From assembly GCA_036971715.1 (NCBI GenBank), contig JAVHJL010000007.1, forward strand, positions 620,001 through 684,000: a DNA stretch of 64,000 nt, in the 5' to 3' direction. The DNA is from Arthrobotrys musiformis. Taxonomy: Eukaryota; Ascomycota; Orbiliomycetes; Orbiliales; Orbiliaceae. Below the pieces are notes generated by a model. The model searched no databases, was not told the origin of the DNA, and was given only the letters and a program-made list of their open reading frames with translations. The translations under genes were made by a program, and so were the position numbers. Each line of letters starts with the position of its first letter. Positions within the stretch are counted from its first letter, which is position 1. Of the stretch, positions 27,601 through 40,854 are shown one piece after another.

Positions 27601-28899
27601 ATCTGCAACTGCACTGCATTACGGGAGTTTCGATACTCTATCTACTACAGGCCTAAATAGTATACGTAGTATAGTTTCGGTTTTTTATCTAAAATACTTG
27701 GTCGACAACTTTCATTTTTATTTTTTTTTCCTTTTCGGCTTCCAATAAGATTTCCCTTTGGGGCCTTGACTCGACTTTAAGCGCAGAAGCCGGTCTCAGC
27801 GCTGTCAGTTCCGTGAAAGAACGAACCTGGCCGCTGCAGCAGAGTTTTTTTTTTTAACTTCTTTAATTAATTGACGACGACTACGACGACGAATACGACG
27901 GCGGGTGACGAACAGTGGGAAGATATTTAGAAGTACCTTACCTTGCCTGACATTAGTTTTAACTTCCGAGTTAAAACTGATATCCAAACTTTGCCTCTAA
28001 GCGTACTTGCATAACACCGAGGGAGCATATACCTACGCCTACATACATACACATACATACCTACATACATAATATGCATACCTCTTAGATCCTCAACATC
28101 AATATCGCGATATTGGGTTTCATTGAGCATCAATCAGCACGGTTATAGGGCAGAGATTGATTGCTGTGAGTTTTATGTAATAAGATCCCCTTTCTTCCCT
28201 TTTAACGCTATTCAGCCTTTTGAATTCGGCCTTCGAATTCCTGGGCCTATGTATAACCCCAAGCCTTTCCCCTTCGATCCCTTAGCCTTTGACTGCATCC
28301 AACGTTCCCTTTTAAGTTCCCTTCCCTCGAGCGCGCCGGAGCTGTCTGTCTTTGCCTGTCAGCCATCCCTCAATGGGCATTAAATCCACCATTCTTGAAG
28401 CGGGCAACACGCACTTTTAGGCACAAACCAAACTAACCAACTTGAACTTGGACTCTCCAATTAAAGGCTGTCAGTCCGACGAAGCTTCATTCTCTCGGAC
28501 AAGCACAAGAACAAGAACACTTATCCTAGAAGAAAAATAAAGTAAAATCTCTAGCTCTATCATATCAACGGCGGCGACTCAATATCAAACATACTCCTTC
28601 ATCTTCATCTTCATCTTCTTCAGCTTCACCATCCGCCTGTCGTTACTTTTTTCTTTTTCTGATATCGATATTTTATTTTTATCTTTATTTTTTATTTTAT
28701 CCTTATTTGACGCCAACTTTAAAGCAAACCATAGCTGCTTTTACATAACTGCCCCTCGGCATCTCTCTCGCGCATACGCACAGAGTACGTCTAATTTCCA
28801 AATTATTAACCCTCTTTTTCCCGCTGCCCCGTTCGCCGTGTTGCATTTCCCCCAGGTGGAGCTTTCCAGCCCATCCGGTCAGTCAATCAGTCAGTTGCT

Positions 28900-28992
28900 C
28901 GTTCGTTCGTTCGTTCGATTCAGTCGGTGTCGGTCAAGCCAGTCAATCAGTCGGTCAGTGGGCCGTCAAGCCAGCCAGCCAGCCAGCCAGCC
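28900..28992. repeat. Microsatellite cluster: GTTC, GTCA and CCAG units
   Basis: A 93 bp stretch combining a GTTC tetranucleotide run (28900-28917), scattered TCAGTCAA units, and a CCAG run (28970-28992). It lies about 1.5 kb upstream of the zinc-finger gene, possibly within its leader. Confidence 0.8.
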
Positions 28993-29684
28993 TTTACTTT
29001 TGTTGGGCAGGCAGTTACATATCTCCGTCCTGGACATACCTTGGGCACCTGTTAGTATGTCTGGATTCATGCACTGAGCTGCCTCAAACTCGACTCGACC
29101 CGGCTCGGCTCGACTCGACACATTACAGCAGCACACACCCATCACATCTCATCCTTCCCGTAGACTAGCTGCCTCTAAAATACCTCCCGTTCCTCTGCAT
29201 CGCTGGCCTCATCTCCATCATCCTCATCACCATCATCTACCCATTCTCCTTTCTCTTGCCTGTCTTTTCCCTCACTTTTCAGAGCCATGGATAGTTCGCT
29301 TTTGCTGTCCTTGCCCTATGGATCCTGAAACCCGAGCCCTCCTCCGTATATGATCCATAATTTCTTCTTCCGCAAACCTGCGTTGCTCTACTCCCTTCTT
29401 CCCTGCAGCCGCCTGCTGCCATATCCCATCTTATCCACCACCCTTATCCACCACCACCATTACACACTACATACTACATACTGCCACTCCTGCTGCTGCA
29501 TAACACCGCCAGTTGTAGTCGTAGTGGTACCATTCATAGCTGCATCATCAAAGCCTTTCTCTTAAGCCTAACTGTTGCGGCTAATCATAGCTTGGTTTTT
29601 TTTCCTATATAGAAGCAATCTCAGCTTCCTTCCGAATCAATCCACACGGCTTTAGCGAACGATCACCGCTCCCTTAAAAAACCC

Positions 29685-29706
29685 AACAACAACAACAACA
29701 ACAACA
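29685..29706. repeat. (AAC)n trinucleotide repeat
   Basis: Seven AAC units in the presumed 5' leader of the zinc-finger gene. In the plus-strand transcript this would be an unstructured CAA-rich stretch. Confidence 0.85.
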
Positions 29707-30466
29707 AGGACAACCCTTCCTTAGTATCGTATCAATCAGTTCACACGAACATCTAAACTTATATATATATATATATCTCCAGGTACACAACCTGAATCAT
29801 ATATTCTGGACCTTGCAGGGCCTCTATATCAGGATCACGGTGAACTAATATAAAGCATCCTAAAGCTATCCTTTTCGCCTGTCGTGTCCGACGTTACACG
29901 AAAGCTAATACCTCCTACGAAACCATACTCCCTCACCGTCGTCTTTGGCTTCAGCGTCCAGACCTTGGACACTGCTCTCTACAGGACGTATTTTTGTTAC
30001 GTTTTGTTCCTGGAAAGGCGGTGGCACTCTCGATTCAGCTGGTGGAATACTCTAGCTGCGTTGGGATACGGTTGGGCTGGATACCCACAATTCCATATAA
30101 ATTCGAATTTCGCCTCTCTTTGTCAATCTAACCGGGTGGACAATTAATTGGTATTGCCATTATTGGATAATATTTCAATTCAACCTCCAATCCCGATCAT
30201 ACATCACGGGATCTTTTCTGCTTCCCGTAATCACATTCCAGTCTAACTGGTAAGCTTACTTCCGTATCCGATGGTGGAATTTTTGATCAATTGAACAACT
30301 GTCCTCTGTACGGTGTGCAGAGAAAAATATTTTGATCTCAGGCATCAATTACTTACGGGCTCTATAAATCGTTCTTAGATCTTTTCTTTCGTCTTTTCTT
30401 CTTTCTGTTTTGAAGAAGTCATCCGGAGAAGGCTGGGCTACCAGGGGAGTTGCTGTAGCCTGCGAT

Positions 30467-33400
30467 ATGCCCCCAATGAATACAGTTCAGATTCCAAAAG
30501 AAGGCAACGGTATGGATTTCAACCAATCTAACCGACAGCTTCTTTAACTAATTGTGTCTCGTGTTTTTGATTGGATAGATCAAATCCCTCTGGAGCCGGC
30601 CAATGTGCCGGTGAAGGCTAAGGAGAACGCGCCACCCAAGGTCGACCGTCCGCGTCCCCATGTCTGCTCCATATGTACAAGGTCATTTGCGCGACTAGAG
30701 CATTTAAAACGCCATGAGAGGTCACATACGAAGGAAAAGCCATTCGAGTGTCCAGAATGCTTGAGGTGTTTCGCACGCCGCGATTTGTTGCTACGACATC
30801 AGCAGAAACTTCATCTAACTACAACTCCCTCGAGCCGACCTCGTAATGGCGTTCGCCGTGAGAGTACATCCTCCGTGGCACAGCCAGCAGGCAGCAGGGT
30901 TCGCAAGAATTCGGTCAGCAATGCTGGAGGACGCCCTCGTGCAAATACTATCGCTCACGTAGATAGCAATACTCTTAGCCTGTTGGCTAAATCGACTACC
31001 GGGGGCAATCAAAATCTCCCAAAGCTCGAGACGGGTTCTCTTCGTGGCCTCAATGTTGTAGGCACATCGCTAGGAGCGTCTACAGTTGTACCGCAGGACC
31101 TCGACATCGAAGGCATCTTGTTCGGAAACCCGACCACGGTGAACCCAGCGGTTCTTCAGTTTAGTGCATCTCCGCATGCCAATACATTTGGATCCCCTAC
31201 TTCGCCCTTCGAACCGGTTTTCGGGAATTCAAATGCCGTTATCGATGACGACGACGATCCTACCGAATGGATGATGCTTGGAACTGGTGTATATACCTCT
31301 GAGCAAGCTGTTGAAAGTTCATCCCCAAGCGCAATCAGCACAACGTCGATTAGTGCCGTCAGTGAAGCTCTACAGGACACTAATACATGGTGGAACAATA
31401 ATGCATCCACACTCAGCTCTGCTACGACATTGAGCACGTCTCCATTCATGTCCGCTTCTGACTACAATACCACATCATTCAATCCATCTCCTCCGCCACC
31501 CGCTGGGACGATATCCCCCAAGGCTCTCCAGGCACAAGGCGGTAACCATCACGATTTGCCCTTCTTCGCCAATTACAGCATGAGCAACATTTCCCCGAAC
31601 CACTTCCTTTCCCCCGAGTCCCATTTCCAACCTGAGATGCAGCACGACTTTCCCCATGAATATTCGGGATTTCAGCCAGCCACTTCGGCGGCACATGCTA
31701 CACAGACAATAACTGATTCCGCACGGGCCGCCATTCTTTTGACTCTAGCACAATCATCCAATGCATATCGTAGTCACCAACAAGCGCAGCATCAGCGACG
31801 TTATTCCTCTGCTCAATCGCCCCCTCTCCACGTTCATCGAAATTCTTTCACTGCTCAGCTCCCGGGAACTCAAGATCTCCAAAAATACGTACAGAGTTAC
31901 ATCAAGCATTTCCATCCCCACATGCCTTTCTTCCATATCGCGACATTGGATTTTTCTTCTCCTTCATACGCTGTCAGCCAAAAGAAGGACAACTTGCTTG
32001 GATTGAGTGGCTTCGCAGGAGGCGGTGGTTGCCTCATTCTCTCGATGTCCGCTATTGGCGCGCTCTACGCTGGAGAAGTTTCCGTAGCCAAGGAAATCTA
32101 CGAAGCAGCAAAGAAGATGATTCATGTGTTCATCGACAACAGGAGAAAGGCATCCGTCTCCGCTGCAGTCTCAGGGAATGGAGGTGGTGCACAGTCAACT
32201 CCGCTCTGGTTGGTGCAGTCAATGCTCTTGAATGTAGTATTTGGTCTGAACAGCGGTGAGCATATGTCCAGCGAGCTCGCCCTTTCCCATTGCACTGCAG
32301 TTGTTTCCTTGGCGCGGACCGCCGGTTTATGCAGGCCATATACAAACGCGCAGAGCACCAGCCACATCGGGCCCGACGCGAGTATGTTGGATATGTGGAA
32401 TGGGGCTATGAAGCTAGAAAGCTTGGACGACCATGCGGATTGGATCAAGTGGATTGCCGAGGAGGAGAGGAAACGAACGCTGTATGCCGTCCACAAACTT
32501 TCGTCGATGCTTTGCATCACCTACAATCACGCCCCAGCTTTGACAAACTCCGAAATCCGGTTGGATCTCCCGTGTGACGAAGAGCTCTGGGCCGCGGAAA
32601 CAGCAACTATGTGGAAAATGAGAGGGGGTATTCAGGCAGCAAAACAGGCGGCAGTTCCTTTCTCGATGGCTTTAAATACTCTCCTCTCCGCCAACCACAC
32701 ACAAGCTCAACAGGAGCGCGCACAGAATAGGGAGGATCATAGATACATGGGCCCCCATGGGAAATTGAAGCCCTCCGAACTCCGCCCTAGCCACTTCGGT
32801 GCCCTTTCTCTTATCCTTGCACTCCATGTTTACATCTGGGAAACCCGACAGCTTAGCCAATCCAGACAATGGTCTGCAACCGAGGTGGAGGCTGTCCATG
32901 CACACATTGAGCCAGCCCTCAGAGCCTGGGAAGAAGCTTGGGCATCTCACCCGCAGTCTAGCATCGAGAGACCCAGTCCATTTGGAATCGGTCCAATGGC
33001 CGCGGATAGCATCCCTCTCCTCAATCTCGCATATGTTCGCTTGTTTGTTGATTTAGGCATGTCGAGGGGGCCTCTATTCGCTCGTGACTTCTCCGGGATG
33101 ATCGACGAACTGAACAAGAACTGGGCTGAGCAACCAACCACTACATCATCCGCTAATTCCTCCGGTTCAGAGTCCGCCGATACACCACCGGGATCCAATA
33201 GCTCCCCAGCCTCGTCCCCCAACTCGGCACTCACATCGCCCGATCTCAATCCTTCGAAGGGCGCTGGAAACTACCAAGCACCCTATCCGCAAGCCAGTAC
33301 TATCTCGTCCCGGCGTGAAAAACATATCCGCCGCGCCGCTTTCTACGCCGCAGACGCCCTCGCCATGTCCGAGAAATCTGGGCTTTCGTCCCCCGATTTT

Positions 33401-33888
33401 CTAGCGAGGGAATTGCCAATGCAATCTCTAATGTGTGCTTTCGATTGTGCACAGGTTTTAGCAGAGTGGGTTAACGCCGTTCAGGAGCGAGTGCGGCCAT
33501 TCATGGGGAAATTCGGGGATGCAGAGTGTGATCTAATGAGCATTGAGGCTTTGATGATGTTGGAGAACGAAGACCGTGTGCTGTTGGGCCGTGTGATCGA
33601 TATTCTAAAGAAGTCACATGAGAAGATGGTGTTCGAGTGGGACAGTATCGTTGGGGGCAATGACGAGGTCAGTGTGAGCATTTTGAGAGTTAGTGCTCAC
33701 TTGTTGGAGAAAGCCTCTGTCTGGCCAGGTAAGTTTCCTAAACAAATACATATTTTGTCTCAGAATGGCATTCTAACATAGTATTATATCAAACAGTGAT
33801 GAGAGTCTACTCTTCCGCCCTTCGATACCACGCCGACAACATCGAATCCCGGCCCAAGAACACTGGGATCCTTGGTCTTGGTCACTAA
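30467..33888 (+). CDS. C2H2 zinc-finger transcription factor, AmdX/Adr1-like, with fungal_trans domain
   Basis: Predicted nuclear DNA-binding regulator. Exons 30467-30509, 30579-33728 and 33797-33888 give about 1094 residues. Near residues 35-85 lie two adjacent C2H2 fingers, HVCSICTRSFARLEHLKRH and FECPECLRCFARRDLLLRH, joined by the SHTKEKP linker. This two-finger arrangement resembles Aspergillus AmdX and yeast Adr1. A Ser/Thr/Pro-rich middle follows. From about residue 446 (LQKYVQSYIKHFHPHMPFF) there is a helical fungal-specific transcription-factor middle domain, with KLSSMLCITYNHAP near the usual R-x-x-W/F region. The short first exon (MPPMNTVQIPKEGN) is inferred: the open frame also has an ATG at 30554, but that lies in the intron. 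Relatives of this type regulate acetamide, ethanol or lipid catabolism. The targets here are unknown. Confidence 0.87.
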
Positions 33889-36800
33889 GCCCCACCAACA
33901 CCGTACCCGGCACTCTCTCAAAGTCGACACTGCCAGAAATTCAACATTACTGCGAACCGTTTTGACGAAGTTTTCGTTTTGAAATTTTAGCGTCAGCGGA
34001 TGTGGAGGATACAGCATCAAACACCAGCGAAACAAATGCATCATGTAACAACAGCGAGCGGATACTTGGGCACAAAAAAAAGGATAGTTTTGAAATATTG
34101 CAACATCGATACCACTTTATACCATACCATACCAAATCTCGGAAAAAAACCACAAAACTGAAAATACACCAATTAATGACTTTTCTTTCTTCTTGTTGAT
34201 GGAAAGCTTTCTATCACAGTTTCTTGGGCATTGGAGGAACTTTTGTTTTACAAGCGCAACATGCACAGCGTCGCATTTTTTAGGAAATGATACCACTCAT
34301 GTTTCATTGAAACCACCCTGTAACAAGAGAAACAAAACCAAAAGTACCTATTTCCCATTACCTTTCCTATTTTCCCTTTCTTATTTACCTATTACTTCTT
34401 ATTTACTGGGTGGGTTCCTTTCTTCCGGTTTTCATAGGCTGTTTTTTCTTTACCTTTCTATCTCTTTTTTCTCACTTTTTTCCTTTCCAACCTTCGGGGG
34501 AAATCACAAATACCAAATATACTGGGCGGGTTTCAATTTCCCCGGGATTCTATTCAACGGCGTTTCGAGGTTTTTGGTATGGGAGGCGTTTCTATTCTAC
34601 TTATTTTATATCCCCCATAATCCCTGTGGTTTCTTTTATATCTCTTTCGTCCTGACGTCGAATGTGTCGATCGATTCATGGAGCAAAGAAACGAAAAATG
34701 GTATGGTAATGCGATGAGTGCAGTATTGGCAGGACGTGCTTTGGAGCCCACAAAGATGTGTGTTCTCCATTTTGGCTGAAGGGCGGCTATCATATCATAA
34801 GTATACCCATATTTCCTTTTTGAATTTTCTGGATTTTGTTTTGCAGATGAATTTTTGAGTATGCTTTTGCTTCTCGCTGCTTCCCAGCCCTGCCCTTATG
34901 CGTCGCCTCTCCAGTTACACGAGTGAGTCCGGGCCTGTAACAACATTAACATGTAAAATTAACTATTCACATTTTTTTTATCTCTCTTTAATCTCTTCAT
35001 TTTTTCAAAATACTCTTGTTTCCTCACAAGCTTTTACTAAACTAGTATTCAAAAAAACACGCTGACGGGGGAAACGGAACAACTCTATACACACTCATAA
35101 AACACAACCAACTGTTTACAGGTGGCTTCGATGTTATCAGTTAACTGAATCAATTCTTGCCAACGAAGAGAAAAGAAAGAAGAAGAAAAATACATATTTC
35201 GGTACTTTAGTTCCAGATCTGAAACTCATTTTTGATATACTCGATCCAACTGACTTGGATTTGACGGTTAAGTTGATGACGCAGTTTCAAGGCGGTTTGC
35301 TACGCTGCAAGTTGGGCAGGCTGGTCAACAGCCTCAAGTTTAGTTCCGCATGTAGTGTATGCAATGCATTCGAAACCCATAATTATCATTCGCAAACATC
35401 GATATCCTCGTTTTGGTGATAAAAACAGTGCGATGCGTAATATTCAGCCTTGCGTCTACGTATTCATATACGGATTTCTGTTTATAAACCCATCCTCGTC
35501 CTAGCTAGCTCATGATCAATGCAAGGAATGTGCATCTCGATTTGATTGTTCGAATTACAAGAATAGCAATGCATATGCAGGTTCTTTTAGTATAGTTTCC
35601 TTCCCCTGCTTGGCCCCGGATTGCCAGATATATCGATATCATCCGGTTTAGGCATGGTTTGAAGGTGATTGTTATAGCCAGTAGATCTTATGCTTTTGCA
35701 ATGTATAGACGGGTCGCCCCATGCAGGTTTAAATCTAGTACTCTACTGACTGGCACTAACTAGTACGGTGGCACTGTTTCGTTTATTTTATTTTTTTATT
35801 TTTTGGTGGAGAGGATATCGATGGGTGGCTTTGTTTGAAACAATACTTTCCTAACGGGAGCCGCCCGCCGCCAACGAAAATGCAAATACCGGTTTGCCTG
35901 CTGCACGGTTCAAACTCGGTTCGAAGAGTACGTATGTATACAGTAGGTAAGTTCGAGTAGGTGAGTACAAGTCCCACCCGCGCTGCATGGCCAGGCAGCG
36001 AGCACGGGGTCAAAAGTCGAAAGTAGTGCGACTTCACACGTGTCTGCAGCCATCGATGTCCATTCCACAGATGCAAGCAAGCGCCACACAGAAAGTCGCC
36101 TTTGCTTCGAGAGGCCCCAAATCGTGAAAGTCGCTCTAGGTAACTGAACATCGATGGTTTCAGCGGTATATTGTTTTTCCTTTCGTTAGGTACTTGACCG
36201 AAATGAAATATATGCACGATGCAGATGTTCCAACCAGGAAGTTTTTATTTCGGATACCTGCTTCCACCGTTTGGTCCCCTCCCCGCACTGACCCGAGTGA
36301 CAGTGCTTATTTTCCCGATACGAGGACCCGCAGCGGAAAGGGCAATTTCGAGGGTCTTGGTATTATCGAGGGTCCTGCTTTTTTATTTGTTTTGGGTGGC
36401 TGGAGAGGGAAAGACGTATTGCCGGCCGGCTGATATGATAACACGCCACTGGTGGGGAAACATCCCTCGTCTGGTTCTCCATCACAGATCATCACAATCG
36501 ATATGAACTAAATCTACAGCCGTACATATTTTGGCCACCACCAAATTCCGTTGGGAGGAAGGAAGGAAGCCTCCTCGCTGACGACGACAAACTGCAGACT
36601 TTTAGTCACGTTTGGTCACGTCTCGGCTTGTCTCGAGCTGGACGGTGCCTGCGGTGCCTGCATGTGCATGGTGTCGAACCAAAAGACCATTGCATGCCAT
36701 GCCATGCTCTGGATCTCAGCGAACGACGCTAGTTTCGGTGGGCGGGAACAAGAAGGAAAAAGGAACATGCAGCAGGAACCCTCCATCACAGCAAGGTTAT

Positions 36801-38246
36801 TCGCTATCAATCGACAAGCTAAGGTTGCGGGATATCTGCCAAGCAGCGGTTTGGTTGGTCGGGGCTCAATCTAGGCGCCATCCCCTGCAGATTGGGCTTC
36901 GACCAACCAATGGCCAGCAGTCGCACCCCGACTTGACGGCGCCCTGGCTACGGGCTCCATCATTGCTTGCTGCAGATTTGCGGTGAGGAATTGGCAGAGA
37001 CATCTGCGTAATATGCCATGCTGCGTCTTCGCTCGAGTTATCCGGCTCCCCTTCGGATTTCCCTTCGGTCCTTGACAGCATAAAGTCGCAAATGAACAGT
37101 TCTGCGCTCTCAGACCATACTCAACTGTTTGCTCCGGTCCCTTCATTTTAGGCGCCCAATCCTTTTTTATGAAGCGGCGAAGACGTGCTGCGACGCAAAT
37201 TTAACACTTACTCTCCCAGAAACCTGGAACCGACGGTACCTGTGATCATTCCCCTCAACAGTATAACTCGGTTTCTTCGTTGGTGGGCTGAAGCAACAGA
37301 ACCTTTCTGGACCCGCTAACTTCCAATCAGGCTGCCTTCTGCTGTGCCCATTTTGATTGATTGTTGATTGGAACATCACTGCTTTTTTGAGCCTGCATCC
37401 TGCAATTGCAATCCATTCTTAGACAGGTCAGTTTCCCTCCATCTACTCTTTCGCATCTCACTTCCAGTTTTCTTTTGCTCCCTCATCCGCTCTCTTACAC
37501 ACTACCCTACATACATATACATATACATATACGTTGCCTGCATATCGCACTACCAACTTCAAAACCCGAAATCCCTTCCTTTGATTGCTTGAGAATTGTA
37601 TCACCCACGCCCTTTCATTCAAATCACTTGACATAAAACCGTCATAAGGCCCGTTCGCATCCGCGCATCTTGCATACATATTTCACACACGTCCGCCCAC
37701 ATCTGCCATTTGACTCTTTTGACTTTGACTTTTGACTCGTACCCATCCTTCCATTCGTTCGTTTGCATCTGCGCATCCCACCAAAGAGAAAAATAAAAAA
37801 ATAAAAATACACACAGAAGATTTCTTTTTGAAGACATATTCTATATTTATCACAAAAGTGGAGTGTACCACGGCGCGGCTACGTCTAGAAGGTCTAGAGA
37901 AGTCTTTGGTGGAGGAGGAGGACTCCGTGATATTGGCTCCCTGTCCCCGGACATACCTACTTAACATCCCGATAGTCTTGCAAGCGCTCTCATCTCGCAT
38001 ATATCTCCACGACTATGCGTGACTGAAGAACCCCAAGACTCTCGAACTCCACTGGGCGACACTGTCGTAGTCTATCCCGTCCTATCACTCCCCTATCCCG
38101 GCTTCTTTTTTGCCTCCTACAGTTCCTTTATCCGTCGTTGGCCCTTGTAGTCCACACAGTCACATCGTTGATATAAAAACCATTCCCTGCGCTCATCATT
38201 CCTCACCCTCCTTTTAATCCTTTTTTCCTTTGATACAATTTTTCCT
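33889..38246. other. Gene-free 4.4 kb between the zinc-finger gene and the PLAC8 gene
   Basis: No coding gene is supported. The first 800 bases are T-rich and fit a 3' flank. The rest has mixed composition with scattered short open frames and no motif. The final 800 bases (from about 37.4 kb) are CT-rich with ATACAT repeats near 37510 and look like the promoter and leader of the PLAC8-family gene. Confidence 0.45.
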
Positions 38247-39588
38247 ATGGCATATCAACGGAACGACCCCGCCCGTAGTTATACCAATATACCTGAGCTC
38301 ACATCATCTCAGATATTTACACCTCCGCCGCAGGTACATCAATACGGTGGTTATCCAGCACCCCAGTCCCCGACAACCACAATACGGACAAAGACCCCAC
38401 CGGCACCGATCCGGACAAATATACCTTACGGATCAGGACTTCCGTTACAATTCGCAGCTCCTCCCCGAACGCCAACGCACGCACCGCAGGCAACATCGAC
38501 ATTTATCCCTAACGCAAAAATCGATTACGCACAGGCTGGGTTCGCTGCACCTCCTTTAACACCACTCCGTTCTGCTCCTTCAGCACATTCTCTGCACTCC
38601 TTAGTAGCTTCTAAGAGTAACGATAATTTATATTATCACTACTATCAACCCGAACCCGTTCCACCTGTTCCTCAGATTCAAGATATCCACGTCTTCAACC
38701 CGTCGTCGAAGGATAACTCGCTGTACGCCTATAACACAGAAATAAACGCCGAAGTCGCCCGTAGAAAACGAAAGGAAGCAATGTCTGGATACGCGCAAGA
38801 CCCATCTCAGCAGGGGATCCCACTGCAAAACGTGGCACCCAATGGTCCAGAATACGGGCAAACGATGACTTTCGACCCTCCACCGACCCAGCCGTTAGAT
38901 CGTGCGCCGGAGCAACCGCAGGCGATGGAATATACACCACCAGCGCAGTTCGACAACGGTGCGAGCCAACCGCATGCGCCAGGGCAAATCGCGCATCCGA
39001 ACCAGATTTTCGGTGCGCAGGAGTACAAGTATGGGTTCTGCAGTTGTTTTGGCGACATCGGTTCTTGTAAGTTTCAAACCCACGTTTACCTTTCCTTCCT
39101 CGTGACCTCGTGAAAGCTCCCCTGCCAAGGGATTTCCGGGTGGAAAAAAAGTACCACAAAACTCAACGCATAAATAAAATACTAACTTGAATACCAAAAT
39201 AGGCTGCCTCGGATGCTGGTGCCCATGCATGCTCTACTCCAAGACCCATCACAGATTAAAGACCGTCCCTGACTCTAATCTTGACAACTACGCCTCTTGC
39301 AATGGCCACTGTGTTCTCTTCTGCGCTTTGTCCCCTGTCAGTTGGGTGTTCACCATGCTTCAGAGAACCCGGGTCCGAGAACTCTACCAAATCAAGGGTT
39401 CTCCAATCGGAGACTGCGCAAAGTCTTACTATTGCCCCGTCTGTACTCTCGTTCAAGACGAAAGAGAGATTAAAGAACGAGAGGACGAGAAGAGACGATG
39501 CGCCGGTCCCGGAAGCGGGATCGTTGGTGAGCAAGGCTACAAGAAGCCGGAGAAGATGGCGTACCAGAGGAGCTCGGTCATTGGTTAA
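38247..39588 (+). CDS. PLAC8-family cysteine-rich protein
   Basis: Two exons, 38247-39066 and 39203-39588, joined inside a cysteine codon, give about 401 residues. The first 250 residues are Pro/Gln/Tyr-rich and probably disordered. The PLAC8 domain starts at YGFCSCFGDIGSC, continues across the intron as CLGCWCPCMLYSKTHHRL, and ends with GDCAKSYYCPVCTLVQDERE. The CCxxxxCP-type clusters are the family signature. Animal, plant and fungal PLAC8 proteins are membrane-associated and linked to metal (Cd, Zn, Ca) handling or cell-size control. The fungal members with a long N-terminal extension are mostly uncharacterised. A charged C-terminal tail (EREIKEREDEKRR) follows the domain. The domain call is firm and the function unknown. 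Confidence 0.88.
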
Positions 39589-40854
39589 ACGAGCTTCAGC
39601 TCAAAACCTCATACTCGCTTTTCAAGCAGTTGATCTTTCCTCTTTTTGCTATGCTTTTTTCTTCTTCCTTTAACGAAGTAATGTTCCGCAGTTGACTTCT
39701 TTTGCAGACAATACAGCCTGCGAATCGTCATCTCGCAAACAAAAACCCCTTCCCTTAAAAAACATTTTCCTTTGTCAAAATTCCTCTATACACACATTTC
39801 ATTCCCTATGTTTCAACTCCACATTTCTCTTGCACATATATATTTTTTCCTTCATTGTTCTTATTGGCATTTTAGCGGGGTCCTTTCTTTTATATTAAAC
39901 TTGCTTCTAACATTCAAACACTTTTTGGCTTCATTGGATCGGCTTTCTTCTTTTTTATTTTACTTCAAGTTGAAAGTCATGTCTTCGGTTTCTTTTTTTT
40001 TTTCAAGCGAAGGAGGATTTTTTTCGGTTTTTTTTTTTTATTGACTTTGTCCTCCTCAAAAAGATTGCATTTTTATATACTAACACTTACTATTACTATT
40101 ACTATTAACCTATTACTTTCTTCAAACTCAAGCGTTCCCTCGTCTTGTCCCCATTGATTTGATTTAGAGAAATGGTTGTTGCAATAATTTTATGTTTTGG
40201 TTTAGGGGGGAATAAGAAACCGTGACGCAAGCGCGCGGTGAATGGATGGTTTGGAAAATTATTGCTTTTGTATTTAATAGTGAGCTTTATTAACGGAGAA
40301 ATATAAAAAAAATAGTGGAGTTGAATGATGTGGTTTTCGTATACCTTATCTATTGTAGCAATGTTAGTGGCAGTAATCGAGATGGGGTTCTAGTGCATGG
40401 TTTGCAAGAGAAGGAGTGTTTAGGGGGGTATATAAGATATATTTACATTTGAAAATGAACTTAGAGAGTAGTGTACAAAAAAGGGTTCAAGAAATGTTAT
40501 GATGTTGGCGGTGAACAGAAGATATATCGTTATATTAGGATTTAAAGTTATAGAGCATACATGCGTATATGAGTTTGGAAAAGAAGGTAACGAACGCTAA
40601 ACTGCGGGAAGTGGTACTATAAAGAAGCGAGGGGTGGACGTTGAGTCATGCAAATTTTGTTATCCTTCTTTCATTTCTTTCGATTTGGTTTGATGAAGAA
40701 GGAGAATGGGTTTATGGTGGGTAGCTGGTCCCCCCTACCCGGTTGGATATTAGGATAGGGTTTACTCGAATTGGCATTGCGCGAATCCGTAAGATCTATG
40801 ATGTATGATATTAGCCCCTGGATGGTCAACAGAATGGATAAGAGGGTGCTGTTC
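39589..40854. terminator. Convergent 3' region of PLAC8 gene and Hsp70-like gene
   Basis: A 1.27 kb gap between converging genes. The first 500 bases are very T-rich, the rest AT-rich. No gene is seen, and both polyadenylation regions probably lie here. Confidence 0.45.

Larger units (their letters stand above)
19575..30466. other. Gene-free 10.9 kb interval between palH and the zinc-finger gene
   Basis: The flanking genes diverge from this interval. All open frames are short, overlapping and without recognisable domains. It contains A/T homopolymer runs (A run near 20837-20854; T run 24585-24611), AT-rich sequence from 20.9 to 22.3 kb, TACATACA-type repeats near 27360 and 28050, and from about 28.4 kb a dense set of microsatellites and CT-rich sequence. 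That last part is probably the promoter and long leader of the downstream regulator. No transposon ends, long terminal repeats or reverse transcriptase remnants were recognised. Confidence 0.45.
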